Position numbers and translations under genes: made by a program. Source: Bacteroidota bacterium (GTDB lineage Bacteria; Bacteroidota; Bacteroidia; Chitinophagales; Saprospiraceae). From it: DNA of 64,000 bases. The notes under the pieces were generated by a model that was not told the origin of the DNA, did no database searches, and saw only the letters and a list, made by a program, of their open reading frames with translations. Below, in pieces: positions 1-9,987 of this stretch (positions are counted from its first letter, which is position 1; each line of letters starts with the position of its first letter). The DNA lies in NCBI GenBank assembly GCA_020160935.1, contig JAIUPL010000002.1, positions 124,001 through 188,000 on the forward strand, given 5' to 3'.

Positions 1-3000
1 GACCCACGAAGTACTCAGGGTTAGGCAGTTCGGCTTTCATTGCCACAGCGGCATACAGCCGTAGGATCGGGATGCGACAGCGGCTGCACAGCCAGTCGAT
101 GTCGACGCCGACGCCCATTTCGCCGTCCAGCCCCACGTATGCCTGCCCTTTGGCGCGCCAGCTATCGAGGCCGTTGCCGCCATTGGCGCACAGCAGGCCG
201 GGCTCCCGTACCAGCATCATATCGACTCCTGCCCATGCTTTCAGGGAGGCATAAAATATGGCAAAATTCAGGCTGGTTTCCAGCGACAGGTGTGCACCAA
301 AAGCCACCCCGCTGCCGTCGGGACTGCGTCTGTCCGGTATCTGGCGCCCGTCGCCACTCAATGCCTGGCTGCCCAGTTTGGCGCGGCTTTCGGCATTGGC
401 GCCTGTCAGCATAATTTCAACGGCTTCGGGCAGTGGTGGAAGTTCGGTAGGAATAGGGGTGCCGACCATGAAGTAGGTGCTGATTTCTACCCAAAGGCCG
501 GGAATTTCTGCAATCATACCTGCCCTTCCCATCGGAATATTCAACTGTTCGTCTTTCCCATTCGGGTTGAGGTGGCCCAGGTAAAAATGCCACATCGTTT
601 TGTCGGCATAAAAAGTGGCTGTTACAAGTTCATTTTGAGGCCCGACGCCGTGAATAACAGGGTTGCTGCGCGGGTAGGCGAGTTTCACCTTCAGCCAGCC
701 TGTAAATCGGAATTCGTTGTTGCCGATATTACTGAGCCGGAATTCGCAACTGGCCGTTATGGGCGCTGTATCCGCCGGATCGGGGTCGTTCTGGTCTTCC
801 GGCAGGAAATAGGCCTCGCCGCCTACAGAAATGTAGGTCAACGAGCCATGATGCGTATCAATCTCGGCTTCCACTTTCACGGTGAGGCCGTACACGCCGC
901 CCGATGGCGGGCCGAAGAGCGCGCGCAAACCGAAGCCCAGCGTACCCCATTTCGGCGAGAACTGAATCCTGTTCGCCGAGCCGTGCTGCGCAGAGGAGTC
1001 GGTAGCGGTCAGGCGACGCAATTCATCGGGGCTGGCAAACTGACCCTCCGAGAGTTTTTCCATATTATACCACACGCCGCCACCGATACCCATGATGGCT
1101 ACGCCCGGGAAAATGGTAATGCCGCTCGACAGGCGCACCATCGCATCTATGGAGAAATAAGGGTAATATTGATTGGAAGTATTGTAATCCGGGCATGTCG
1201 TGCAGTTTTTCACCGTACCGAATTCCACAAACAGGTTGAAAGCGCCGAGGCTGGGCAGTGCCACGTTGGCCGAACCGCGTACGACGTCTTTTTTGCCGCC
1301 GGAGGGCATGTTTTCTGAATAAAATTCGATTTCTCCGGCCAGCCGTATGCCACCGCCTACGTCGCCGGAAATGCCGATTTTGCTGACTTCTACGCCGCCC
1401 CATTCGAGCGACAATTGATCGATGTGATCGAGGCTGAAATTGCGCACGATGGCATAAAATGCGATGGTGGTTTTTGCGCTCAGTTGCTGGGATGAGCCTG
1501 AGGTGAGCGTCAGTTCAAGATTTACTATCCTGAGCCCCAGTTTCATGTTGCCGTCTTCACCTGTCTGAAATACAGGTTCAATGGTTCCTACTTTCACCGG
1601 GAAACCGGCCGTGTTGTGCTGAGGGCAGGCAGCAGCAAAATATGAGTTGGTATCAAAGTAAAACCCTCCACGCTGGCTGGAAACGCCAAACCGAAGGTGT
1701 TCATAACGAACACCTGCGAAGTCCATACCTGGAATAGAGCCTCCACCCGTCATGTCTCCGACGAGGCTAATATGTCCGAATAAACAAGCCTCCAATCGCA
1801 CATCATTGCTGTTGATCACAAATTCAATGGCCGAGTTGGCATCCAGGGTGGCTTCGGCAATATCCCACATGTCGATATGCATGATTTGATTAGCCGGCAC
1901 ATTGGTTCGGAACTGATAGGAAGCCGTTGTTTGATTGCCCACTTGCACAGTGAGTAGCATGGAATAATCGAGGAGTTCGCCCGCCCGGAAAATCGGCAGC
2001 CCGATTTTTCCGCGCATCGAACCCCGGATGGAGGTGTTTTGTACGATGCCCAGCCCCAATTCCGAAATGCTGAAACGCCAACCCTGTATGCGCCCGCCCG
2101 ACTGCGGCCCGTCGTCGATGTCGAGTATGTTGCGGGCATAAATGGAAGCAGAAATACCCGAAGGATCGATCAGCATGGTATCAATCTGGAAACCGATGCG
2201 CTGCGCCTGCCCGTCCTTGAACTCCGGGCGCATGCGCACGGCAATAGTGGCGGCATAAAAACCCGTCCAGGTATTCAGCAGGCGAGGGTCGGTCGCCGCA
2301 GGCCCGCTTGCACTTTCAATGCCCAGTCGGCTCAGTTCGTAGCCTTGCGGAAAGCCCATGTGGGCGGGGTTTCTTTTATCCGACATATCGATCCAGGCAT
2401 TCTGCAATTCAAAACCCCAGCCTTCAAGGCCCACGATCTGGAACGGGTGGTTGAAGGTCACATTCGCAATAAAATCATAACTGCCTGCATCGCGGGTGAG
2501 GCGCGCCGAAAACGAGCCTTCCACTTCTCCGGCAATGAGGGCGGCATTGGCAGGATTTTCGGGCACAAGGGCCGTGCGTGGGAAAATGGTTTTGCCAGCC
2601 AGCAATGCTTCCTTGAAACCGGCGCAGTCGAATTCCACAAAACTGTATTGATTCGAGTTGGCGGGCGGGGCAGTGTTGGTGCCTGGAAACACAAGGCGGT
2701 AGTTCTCCGGTCGGTTGTCGCCGACAATCAAATCCTCTGCCAGGTACAGCCGGAATACCGACTGAAAACCGCCGGGGTGTATGCAAATGCGGTCGGCCTT
2801 AAAAATGAGCGGATGCCCGGCAAATTCGCCCGGCAGGTCGTAGCCGAATTTGATGCTCAATTCCGCTCCGGTGAGCCCGAATTGCAGGTCGTCAATTACC
2901 GCTACTACTTTGGCGCCATCGATGGCCTGATCCCAACCGATGGGCAGTTTTTGTACGATAAAATCGTTGGCGAGGCCGACTTCGCTGGCCAGCGGCAGGT

Positions 3001-5200
3001 CGCCGTTGAGGGCATAATTGAGCCAGCCACCGGCGGTTCGTGCCAGGTTTTCAACGGGGTTGCCTTCCATTTCTTTCGCTACAGAAAACTCGCCTTCATA
3101 CGCCCGGTGTTCGGCATTGACGCGCATGGCGATAAAACTGACCTTGATTTTCAGGTTGTTCAAAAACGGAATGGCAATATCGCCCCAGCCGTGGTAGCCG
3201 TTTTGCGGGTTGCCGCCTTCGATGTGGCGGATGGTCATGGTAAATTTGCCTACCACTACTTCGTTTTCCACTTCCTGGGCTACCGAATTGCGATCGGTAG
3301 GCGCCTGCACCGTGCAATCGGCCAGGCAGCCTGTTTGAGCCGGTGTGTTGGCGCCGGGCTGGTTCTGTGCCGTGCTGTTGCAGTCGGCCGTAGCACCCAC
3401 GCAGAATTTCCGTACTTCCGAGGTTTGGTAAAAGGTGCTGTTCTGGTTGGCAGGGTCTTGCAGCCAGCCTACGCGCCACCAGTAGGTGCCTTCGCTGAAG
3501 GTCAGGGGCGTAGCGCCCGAACTGGCGTTTTTGTAAATCAGCGCCTGTTTGGCCTGCGCTTCGGAGGCATTGTCGATTTGAAATGCTTCTAGTGTCAGGG
3601 CTTCCGAACGGGTGGCGTTGGTTACGATCTGGGTAAATTCCTCGTCGCGGGCGATTTGCAGCACCCAGCGTTCGTCGACCGGGCCGTAGTGAAAGGTCCG
3701 CGTGGTGGCGCTGCCGCCGCTGCCTGTGCGCCGCACAATGTCGGGGATGGTGGGGAAGAGTTTTTCGGGCGCATCGCCTGTTTTCCAGTTGAAAGTGATG
3801 TTTTCATTTACCTGAAAACGGGCATTGTCGGCAGGTGTTTGCAGCACAGACGCGGGCATACCATACTGGAAGTCTTCGGAAAAGGCCTGTCCGTTCAACA
3901 CTTCGCCATTCCGGCGGGTGACGGCGCCGTTCATATTCCAACTATAGGTATTTCCGTGCTGAAGTACCCGCGGCGTGGCGCTTTCGCCCTGCGGCGCGGC
4001 GTACACGGGCAGGTAGCAGGCGCGTTCGCGGGCTACATCGGCTGGGTAGTTCTGAAGTCCCTGGCCGACTACTGGGCTGGTAGCGCCCCAGTTGTTGTCG
4101 CCCGTGTACTCGTGCGGATTGGGTGTGCCTCCATTGAATTCGGTGCTGTAGTCGAATGTGTGATAATCATCGCTATACGGCGACATGTGTACGATCACCG
4201 GAAACTGTTTGAAGGGAATAATGCCTCCGTTCGGATAATCCGCCTGAAACCCGAAGGCATCTCCGCCTCCGGCATCGCCCGTTACTTCCAGCAGACAAGG
4301 GTCGCTGAATCCATTGTTTTGAAATGCCAGCGTACCGGACACAGCCTGTACCCTAAACACATATCTCAGGCCGGGCACCAAAGCCGGTTCGGCGCCAGCC
4401 ATCACATCCAGCAGATAAATATTGCTACCGTCGTCGATGTCCACAATCTGGGCAGGCAGAGCGCTATTGTTGATGATTTGAAGCGGATCTGCCTGCGCGG
4501 GCGTACCATCGGGCACTGTGTAAAAATACAGTCGATACTGCACATCGCTGCCGCCTGGCAAGCCAGATACCACCCAGGCGATGGGCAGGTTCGGGTCGGT
4601 GTCGGTGTTGACGGTAATCGGGCAAGGGGCAGGTTGGGTTATCTGGGGCTGGAGGTAATAAGTGACGGGAAAAGTGCTGCAACTGGCTCCTTCGCCGGAA
4701 GATAACTGCTGGTCTTGCGGAATATTCGGCGTGTCAAAATTGTGCGCCGTCAGGCAAAAACTGTAGGTACCTTCCGGCAGCACCTGGTCGCTGCTATTAG
4801 CAGGGTTGAAGCCTACCACATCAAAATCGGAGAGGCGCAAGCCGCTTTGCAGTGCTTCCACATCAGCCCCCGTCAGCAAAAGGCTGGGTTGGCCTTGCGG
4901 GAGCACTATGGCTTCGGCGGGCCGTACTCCCGGCCTGCTGCTCAATCTGTTCCCATTCGTAGTGTTTTCCAGCACTAAGCCCAGATAAATGCGGTATTCC
5001 CTTGAATCCTGCACATCATTGCGAAAAATGGAAACCACCACCTGATTTTGAAACGCTTCGTAATCACTGAAACGCAGCGGATACGGCGGCGTCATGGTCG
5101 TAACCACAGAAAGCGGGTAATTCTGCGCCAGCGCTACCCGGGTTATTCCGGCGCACAAGAGCAGACAGAGGATGAAGCGGAGCAGGAAATGCATTTTCAT
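1..5200 (-). CDS. TANFOR domain-containing secreted giant protein, C-terminus outside window
   Basis: One uninterrupted minus-strand frame runs from the ATG at 5200 down to base 1, at least 1733 codons, so the 3' end is missing. The N-terminus is a signal peptide (MKMHFLLRFILCLLLCAG, then an ALAQ-like cleavage site). Residues about 27-190 fit the TANFOR domain: YPLSVVTTMTPPYPLRFSDY, a stretch on tolerating fixed vocabulary such as RNDVQDSREY and LSSRPGVRPAEA, then EGTYSFCLTAHNFD. Fibronectin-like segments with NGEVLNGQAFSEDFQY follow, and a long beta-rich body. The family is known from Bacteroidota surface proteins of unknown role. The ATG overlaps the TGA of the upstream barrel gene by ATGA, which implies translational coupling. 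Function is not known; an envelope structural or export-associated role is inference. Confidence 0.85.
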   Translation of the reverse strand, partial: MKMHFLLRFILCLLLCAGITRVALAQNYPLSVVTTMTPPYPLRFSDYEAFQNQVVVSIFRNDVQDSREYRIYLGLVLENTTNGNRLSSRPGVRPAEAIVLPQGQPSLLLTGADVEALQSGLRLSDFDVVGFNPANSSDQVLPEGTYSFCLTAHNFDTPNIPQDQQLSSGEGASCSTFPVTYYLQPQITQPAPCPITVNTDTDPNLPIAWVVSGLPGGSDVQYRLYFYTVPDGTPAQADPLQIINNSALPAQIVDIDDGSNIYLLDVMAGAEPALVPGLRYVFRVQAVSGTLAFQNNGFSDPCLLEVTGDAGGGDAFGFQADYPNGGIIPFKQFPVIVHMSPYSDDYHTFDYSTEFNGGTPNPHEYTGDNNWGATSPVVGQGLQNYPADVARERACYLPVYAAPQGESATPRVLQHGNTYSWNMNGAVTRRNGEVLNGQAFSEDFQYGMPASVLQTPADNARFQVNENITFNWKTGDAPEKLFPTIPDIVRRTGSGGSATTRTFHYGPVDERWVLQIARDEEFTQIVTNATRSEALTLEAFQIDNASEAQAKQALIYKNASSGATPLTFSEGTYWWRVGWLQDPANQNSTFYQTSEVRKFCVGATADCNSTAQNQPGANTPAQTGCLADCTVQAPTDRNSVAQEVENEVVVGKFTMTIRHIEGGNPQNGYHGWGDIAIPFLNNLKIKVSFIAMRVNAEHRAYEGEFSVAKEMEGNPVENLARTAGGWLNYALNGDLPLASEVGLANDFIVQKLPIGWDQAIDGAKVVAVIDDLQFGLTGAELSIKFGYDLPGEFAGHPLIFKADRICIHPGGFQSVFRLYLAEDLIVGDNRPENYRLVFPGTNTAPPANSNQYSFVEFDCAGFKEALLAGKTIFPRTALVPENPANAALIAGEVEGSFSARLTRDAGSYDFIANVTFNHPFQIVGLEGWGFELQNAWIDMSDKRNPAHMGFPQGYELSRLGIESASGPAATDPRLLNTWTGFYAATIAVRMRPEFKDGQAQRIGFQIDTMLIDPSGISASIYARNILDIDDGPQSGGRIQGWRFSISELGLGIVQNTSIRGSMRGKIGLPIFRAGELLDYSMLLTVQVGNQTTASYQFRTNVPANQIMHIDMWDIAEATLDANSAIEFVINSNDVRLEACLFGHISLVGDMTGGGSIPGMDFAGVRYEHLRFGVSSQRGGFYFDTNSYFAAACPQHNTAGFPVKVGTIEPVFQTGEDGNMKLGLRIVNLELTLTSGSSQQLSAKTTIAFYAIVRNFSLDHIDQLSLEWGGVEVSKIGISGDVGGGIRLAGEIEFYSENMPSGGKKDVVRGSANVALPSLGAFNLFVEFGTVKNCTTCPDYNTSNQYYPYFSIDAMVRLSSGITIFPGVAIMGIGGGVWYNMEKLSEGQFASPDELRRLTATDSSAQHGSANRIQFSPKWGTLGFGLRALFGPPSGGVYGLTVKVEAEIDTHHGSLTYISVGGEAYFLPEDQNDPDPADTAPITASCEFRLSNIGNNEFRFTGWLKVKLAYPRSNPVIHGVGPQNELVTATFYADKTMWHFYLGHLNPNGKDEQLNIPMGRAGMIAEIPGLWVEISTYFMVGTPIPTELPPLPEAVEIMLTGANAESRAKLGSQALSGDGRQIPDRRSPDGSGVAFGAHLSLETSLNFAIFYASLKAWAGVDMMLVREPGLLCANGGNGLDSWRAKGQAYVGLDGEMGVGVDIDWLCSRCRIPILRLYAAVAMKAELPNPEYFVG

Positions 5201-6972
5201 GATCGTTGGTTTTTGCCTGATGGAAGTTGCGGAATAGGGCCCGGGGCGGCAGAATTGGTATCTTTTGCCCTGAAAATGGAGCCCAGACTGTAATTGTAGG
5301 TAAGGTTGGCGTTGAAGGCCGTTACGCGACCACCTTGGAGCCGGGGCGAATTAGTCAGGTTGAGCGACAGGGCCAGGGTATGCGTTTTCTGCACTTTGAT
5401 ATGGCCGCGTGTGCGCACATACCAACCCAGGCCGCCGCCGCTGCCGCCGGGAAGTTGTGTTTGCGTAATGCCCGTGTTACCACTCAGCGAATAGCGGTCT
5501 TTCAGCCAGCGTTTGGTGCCATTTACACCTGCCGTCCAGCGCACAATTTTTCCTTGAATTGTTTCGACAAATCCGCCGCTGGCTGTGCTGCCTATCTGCC
5601 AGCCCGCCGCCCTGTTGTCGAAGCGCCAGTTGAAAGCGGGCGTGAGTGACAGGTTGTTTCTGGCTGTGCCGGTTTCGGTGTTGTTTTCACCATACAGGTT
5701 GCCGGAAATATTAAGTCCGTACAAATGGGAGCGCTCCTTGGTGCCGGTTCTGTAGGAGAGATTAGCTCCAGCAGTTTGGGTAGCCTGCCTGAAATTCAGC
5801 AGGGAATCGAGTTGATCTACCGGGTATCCGGGGTTGCGTTGGAGGTTGTTCTGGAAATTGTAGTAGTTCAGATTGGCGTTGAACTGCCCATTGGGGCGGG
5901 CGTTGATATTGAAACCGAGGTTTCGATTCACCGACTGGCGTTGTAAGTTGCCCAAAGTGTTGTTGCGTTGCAGACCCGCCGTTACTTGCACTTGCGCCTT
6001 GCCTTTCCACAAAGTAGCGCTGGGGGTGAACAAAATGCGCTCCACATCGGCGCTGAAATTGTACACCCCCAGCGTGGCATAATCCTGCTGGATGAGGGTG
6101 TAGGAAACACGCGCCTGAAATACCCGCAATCGGAGTGCCAGCCCGACATCGCCCGCAAAACGCACTTGCGTGCTCACATTGGGATGAAAATACCGCACCA
6201 GCGAGGCCGGGTAATCGCTGCCGATACGAATGGTGTCGGCAAATCGATTGCGGGTAAGCGCACTCGCGCCCGCATCCAGGTCGAAGGTGACAATTTTGAA
6301 AAAAGTAAAATTGGCCTTGGCCCCTGCGGCTACATTGTCTTGCGGCTGCCCTGCCCGGCGACCCTCCACCGACGCCACGGAGAGCGTATCGTCGGAGGCC
6401 CGGAAAAACACAAAATCCCAGTAGTTGCGGAAGGTACCCACGCCCAGTTTGAAAGCATAGCCACGCCGGTCGAAAGACGGAATAGCAGCCTGCCGATCCA
6501 GCGTATCCAGCACGCTGACATCCACCGGGCGCATAAACTGCCCGTACACTGCGCCAAGGCGGAGTTTGCCGGTCGTTTCGAAGCCACCGCCCAGGAACTG
6601 CCATCCACCGAGGGTATACTTGGAAAAATTGACATTCCGATGTCCGCCATGCAGGGTCAGCCATTTCCAGCGTGGCGAAGCGCCGAAACGGTTGAACGGC
6701 TGCCGGAAAGAGCGATCCTGTTCCGAAAACACAAAGGAAAACGGAATGGTAATGCCCCACAGCGATACCGTAGGCGACCCCGCTACCGTCCAGGTAAATG
6801 GCCGGTTGGCAGCGCCGGGCAGGCTGCTGTTGAACGTAGCCGCATTGAGGGAGATGCCGCCCGACAGGTCGAAGGGGCGTTTGCCCTTGAAACTGCCAAT
6901 GTCCTGTGCGGGCAGCGCACAACAAAGGCTGCCGAGCAGGAGGCAGAGGCAGAGGCGTTTAAAAGATAACAT
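5197..6972 (-). CDS. Outer-membrane beta-barrel-like protein (591 aa), partner of TANFOR protein
   Basis: Start chosen at ATG 6972, which gives a clean signal peptide (MLSFKRLCLCLLLGSLCCAL then PAQ); the frame is open 17 codons further upstream, but that part lies in the terminator of the preceding gene. The mature part alternates hydrophobic and polar residues with many aromatic strand ends (for example FTWTVAGSPTVSLWG, WDFVFFRASDD, LNLTNSPRL) and ends in a strand-like YNYSLGSIF before a short Pro/Gly tail. That is typical of an outer-membrane barrel. It overlaps the downstream TANFOR gene by 4 bp (ATGA), so the two very likely form one operon and may work together at the cell surface. I do not recognise a named family; transport or anchoring would be a guess. 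Confidence 0.75.
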   Translation of the reverse strand: MLSFKRLCLCLLLGSLCCALPAQDIGSFKGKRPFDLSGGISLNAATFNSSLPGAANRPFTWTVAGSPTVSLWGITIPFSFVFSEQDRSFRQPFNRFGASPRWKWLTLHGGHRNVNFSKYTLGGWQFLGGGFETTGKLRLGAVYGQFMRPVDVSVLDTLDRQAAIPSFDRRGYAFKLGVGTFRNYWDFVFFRASDDTLSVASVEGRRAGQPQDNVAAGAKANFTFFKIVTFDLDAGASALTRNRFADTIRIGSDYPASLVRYFHPNVSTQVRFAGDVGLALRLRVFQARVSYTLIQQDYATLGVYNFSADVERILFTPSATLWKGKAQVQVTAGLQRNNTLGNLQRQSVNRNLGFNINARPNGQFNANLNYYNFQNNLQRNPGYPVDQLDSLLNFRQATQTAGANLSYRTGTKERSHLYGLNISGNLYGENNTETGTARNNLSLTPAFNWRFDNRAAGWQIGSTASGGFVETIQGKIVRWTAGVNGTKRWLKDRYSLSGNTGITQTQLPGGSGGGLGWYVRTRGHIKVQKTHTLALSLNLTNSPRLQGGRVTAFNANLTYNYSLGSIFRAKDTNSAAPGPIPQLPSGKNQRS

Positions 6973-6994
6973 AAGGTATGCAGGGTTGAGGGTA

Positions 6995-7027
6995 AGATTT
7001 GACAACTTTACAAAAGTTGTCAAATCT
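6995..7027 (-). terminator. Hairpin terminator after the S74 gene
   Basis: A perfect 15-bp inverted repeat (AGATTTGACAACTTT, 3-nt loop ACA, complementary arm) lies 19 bp past the stop of the S74-domain gene. It ends before the start codon chosen for the barrel gene, so it probably separates the two transcription units. Confidence 0.7.
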
Positions 7028-7046
7028 CACACAAGGCATCTACGAC

Positions 7047-9968
7047 TTACTGACGGCCTTTCAATTCGGCTACCAGTTGTTTCAATTGCGTCATTTGCTG
7101 CTGCAAATCCGACAGGTCTTTTTTCACCTGTACAAGTTCGACCTGCTGCTGTTCGATAACCTGTTGTTGTTCCTGAATGGCTTTGATGGCAATAAGCCCT
7201 AGTTTGTCATAAGCGACACCGAGGTAAGATTGTCCGTCAGTTCTGCTTTTACCTTCACTGACCAGTTCGGGAAAACGCTCCTGTAATTCCTGGGCGAGTA
7301 CGCCGAACGAGAGCGCCGCATTGTCTTTTTCCTGTTTATATCGATAAGTGTACATGGGAAGGCTGTTCACCCGGCCCAGCACGCTCGTTTCGAAGCGCTT
7401 AATATCTTTTTTCAGACGGCGATCGGAGAGGTTGACATATTGTCCGTTGGGTTGAATAGCGGCAATTGCTGCTGCGTCATTGAAGTAAAATTCCAGTCGG
7501 CTGTTGAATACAGCCATTTCTACATCAAAATTGCCTGCCTCGTTTTCAATTTTTAACCCTGAATCTCCTATACCACCGTAACTCGACTGCTTGATATGTA
7601 CGGTACGCTCCGGTAGATATGTGTTAAATCCCACACCGGCACCGGTAATAAGCGAACGTGCACCATTAAAAACGCCGCCTGTTCCTGTGCTAGAAACTCC
7701 CTCTACACCAATTGATCCACCCGTGCCCTGTACTCCTACGCCATCCTGCCCGGCAGCAATGGCAATACCTTGTACGCCGTAAGCAGTCTCTGGAAATTCG
7801 CCCAAAACATTTCCAATATTTTCTCCAATAATTGCGGAGTGTTTGTTGATAGAACTTTGAAAGGAATTCAACACATACATGCCCGACTGGTCGGCGGTAT
7901 TGGCGATCCGAAAACCAATGCCTTCCGGGCCCACCGTGGAGCAGGTACCACTGTAAGGCAAGGTAAGGCTGCCCCCGCCGCTGCCTTGCAAGTCGGTACC
8001 GGCGGCCCAGGCAGAGCCGTTCCATTTGAGTACCTGCCCGACGGTAGTAGCACCCAAAGTGGCGAGTTTGTCAGATGTGACAGCATTGTTGGCAAGTTGG
8101 GTGGTTCCCACGCGCGAGGCTTTGATGGTTAGGTTGCTGAATACCCCGGTGATGTCGCCATCAGCCACGGTGGTCGTCGTGAGGTCATTAGCCGCGTTGG
8201 TATCGCCTGTATTAGTAATCACATTGCCTGCGATGCTGATACCTGCACCCGCCGTATAAGCAGGCGTGGAAGGCAAGGTGACGCTGCCACCGCCGGGAGA
8301 AAGGGAAAGTTGGCTGCCGCTGAGCGTCAGGGTCTGAATTTCATTGGTGGCCGATGCGTCGTCGTCCTGCGGTAGGAGCACGGTATTTCCACCGGAAATG
8401 CTCAACTGATTGCCGGACAGCGACAGGTTCTGGATTTCATTGGTAGCAGAATTGTCTGTGGCCGAAATCACGTCGCTGTTGATTTGAATGCCTGCGCCAG
8501 CGGTGTATGAAGCGCCGTTGTCATTGGCGGGCGCCCAGGTGCTGCCGTTCCATTTGAGTGTCTGGCCGGTAGAGGCGCCGTTTTGGCCGATGGTAACGGG
8601 GCTGCCAGCCGAGCCGTTTCCTACGAGGGGCGCAGCGGTGGTGGTAGAGCCCGAGCCGCTGGTGGTGTTGTCGTCTTGCGGCGTCCATTGTGCGCCGTTC
8701 CATTTCAGGGTTTGGCCGGTGGTGACGCCGGTGGTTACCACATCGTTGAGGTCGTTGAGCGATTGTGGTACGATACCCGGCGCCAGATCGGCGAGTACAA
8801 TAGAGCCGTCGGCGATGCTGCCGGAGTTGATGGCATTGGCTGCCAGTTGCGGAGCGGGGTAAAAACCACTGAGGGCGCCACCCGCTGCTGTGGCATTGGT
8901 GATATCGTCGTTGGGGTTGTTGTCGCCGGTATTCGTAATTACATTGGAGCCATTGATAGCAATGCCTTGTCCGGCTACATAGGCAGGAGGAGTCGGCAAT
9001 TGCACACTGCCGCCGCCATTGGAGAGCGACAACTGATTGCCGGAAAGCGTCAGTGTTTGCAGTTCGTTGGTGATGCTGCCGTCCACCTCTGCCGGCAAAG
9101 TGACGGTATTTCCATTGCTGATGGTCAACTGATTGCCAAAAATAGTTAATTGCTGATTATCAGCACCTGCAACAGGCGTGGCCGGTACCCAGGCGCTACC
9201 ATTCCATTGAAGCACCTGGCCTGTAGAAGCACCGTTCTGGGCAATACTGGAGGGCTGGATAGCGCCCGGCTGCAGGTCGGCAGCGGAAATAGAGCCGTCG
9301 GCAATTTCATTGGAGCCTACGGCGCCCGGCGCTATTTGCAGGTTGCCGGCAGTACCTGTCACATCGCCTCCGAAAGAGGAGTTGATGGTCAGGTCATCGT
9401 TAGCATTTACATCGCCGGTATTGCTGATCTGTGCGCCCTGGATACCAATACCTGGACCCGCTGTATAGTTTCCCCCAACAGGCAGCGTCACTGTGCCGCC
9501 GCCGTTGGAGAGGGTGATCTGATTTCCGGAAATGGACAAGAACTGTATCTCATTGTCGGGATCGCTGTCGTCGTCGCCCAGCAAGGTGCGTTCGGCCACC
9601 TTGGCGTATGGAACGGCTTGCAAGGCAGTGGCCGGGAACACGTAGTTATTGGCCCCAATGGCCACCGTTACCTGCACGGATCGGCCGCCGCTGCCCCAGT
9701 CGAGCGTAGCGAAATTGCCACTCAGCGGGGTGCCTGCGCCCACCACTACATTGAACAAGCCGAGCGGATTGGTTTGAACGGTGTGTATTTCCCGATACAA
9801 CTCTGTATTGTCGGTATTCAGGATGGAAATAGTGGCGGTGCCGCTTTGGTTGGCAATGGCCTGAAAGGAGTTATCGCGCAGCACAGCCTGGTAATTGATG
9901 CCCGTTGTTTGGGCCAATAAAGCAGCACTGCACAGCAGCGCCAACAGCGTAGTGTACAAATATTTCAT
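7047..9968 (-). CDS. Secreted tail-fibre-like protein with C-terminal S74 chaperone domain
   Basis: 973 aa. Signal peptide MKYLYTTLLALLCSAALLAQ, then GINYQAVLRD, the usual opening of Bacteroidota collagen- or fibre-like secreted proteins. The middle (about 130-680) is a low-complexity array of beta repeats: NGGGTVTLP, GQVLKWNGSAW, NEIQTLTLSGNQLSLS and GSIADGSI recur many times. From about residue 846 comes a peptidase S74 / endosialidase-type intramolecular chaperone (SDRRLKKDI with the Ser and Lys expected for self-cleavage, then FGVLAQELQERFPELV and YDKLGLIAIKAI), ending in a Gln-rich coiled coil. Known members trimerise and cut themselves off the fibre. Start ATG lies 19 bp after the stop of the upstream T9SS protein, so the two are probably co-transcribed. 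Phage tail origin is possible, but no other phage gene is near. Confidence 0.88.
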   Translation of the reverse strand: MKYLYTTLLALLCSAALLAQTTGINYQAVLRDNSFQAIANQSGTATISILNTDNTELYREIHTVQTNPLGLFNVVVGAGTPLSGNFATLDWGSGGRSVQVTVAIGANNYVFPATALQAVPYAKVAERTLLGDDDSDPDNEIQFLSISGNQITLSNGGGTVTLPVGGNYTAGPGIGIQGAQISNTGDVNANDDLTINSSFGGDVTGTAGNLQIAPGAVGSNEIADGSISAADLQPGAIQPSSIAQNGASTGQVLQWNGSAWVPATPVAGADNQQLTIFGNQLTISNGNTVTLPAEVDGSITNELQTLTLSGNQLSLSNGGGSVQLPTPPAYVAGQGIAINGSNVITNTGDNNPNDDITNATAAGGALSGFYPAPQLAANAINSGSIADGSIVLADLAPGIVPQSLNDLNDVVTTGVTTGQTLKWNGAQWTPQDDNTTSGSGSTTTAAPLVGNGSAGSPVTIGQNGASTGQTLKWNGSTWAPANDNGASYTAGAGIQINSDVISATDNSATNEIQNLSLSGNQLSISGGNTVLLPQDDDASATNEIQTLTLSGSQLSLSPGGGSVTLPSTPAYTAGAGISIAGNVITNTGDTNAANDLTTTTVADGDITGVFSNLTIKASRVGTTQLANNAVTSDKLATLGATTVGQVLKWNGSAWAAGTDLQGSGGGSLTLPYSGTCSTVGPEGIGFRIANTADQSGMYVLNSFQSSINKHSAIIGENIGNVLGEFPETAYGVQGIAIAAGQDGVGVQGTGGSIGVEGVSSTGTGGVFNGARSLITGAGVGFNTYLPERTVHIKQSSYGGIGDSGLKIENEAGNFDVEMAVFNSRLEFYFNDAAAIAAIQPNGQYVNLSDRRLKKDIKRFETSVLGRVNSLPMYTYRYKQEKDNAALSFGVLAQELQERFPELVSEGKSRTDGQSYLGVAYDKLGLIAIKAIQEQQQVIEQQQVELVQVKKDLSDLQQQMTQLKQLVAELKGRQ

Positions 9969-9987
9969 GGCGGAAAGGATTGAGTGT

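Noticed and set aside
290-4705. Three long plus-strand open frames (290-1318, 2039-3592, 3656-4705)
   Set aside because: They lie antisense to the continuous TANFOR frame, have no recognisable domains and arise from its codon bias.
7047-9968. Prophage suggested by the S74 tail-fibre-like protein
   Set aside because: It has a signal peptide, neighbours a T9SS protein and there is no capsid, terminase, integrase or portal gene.
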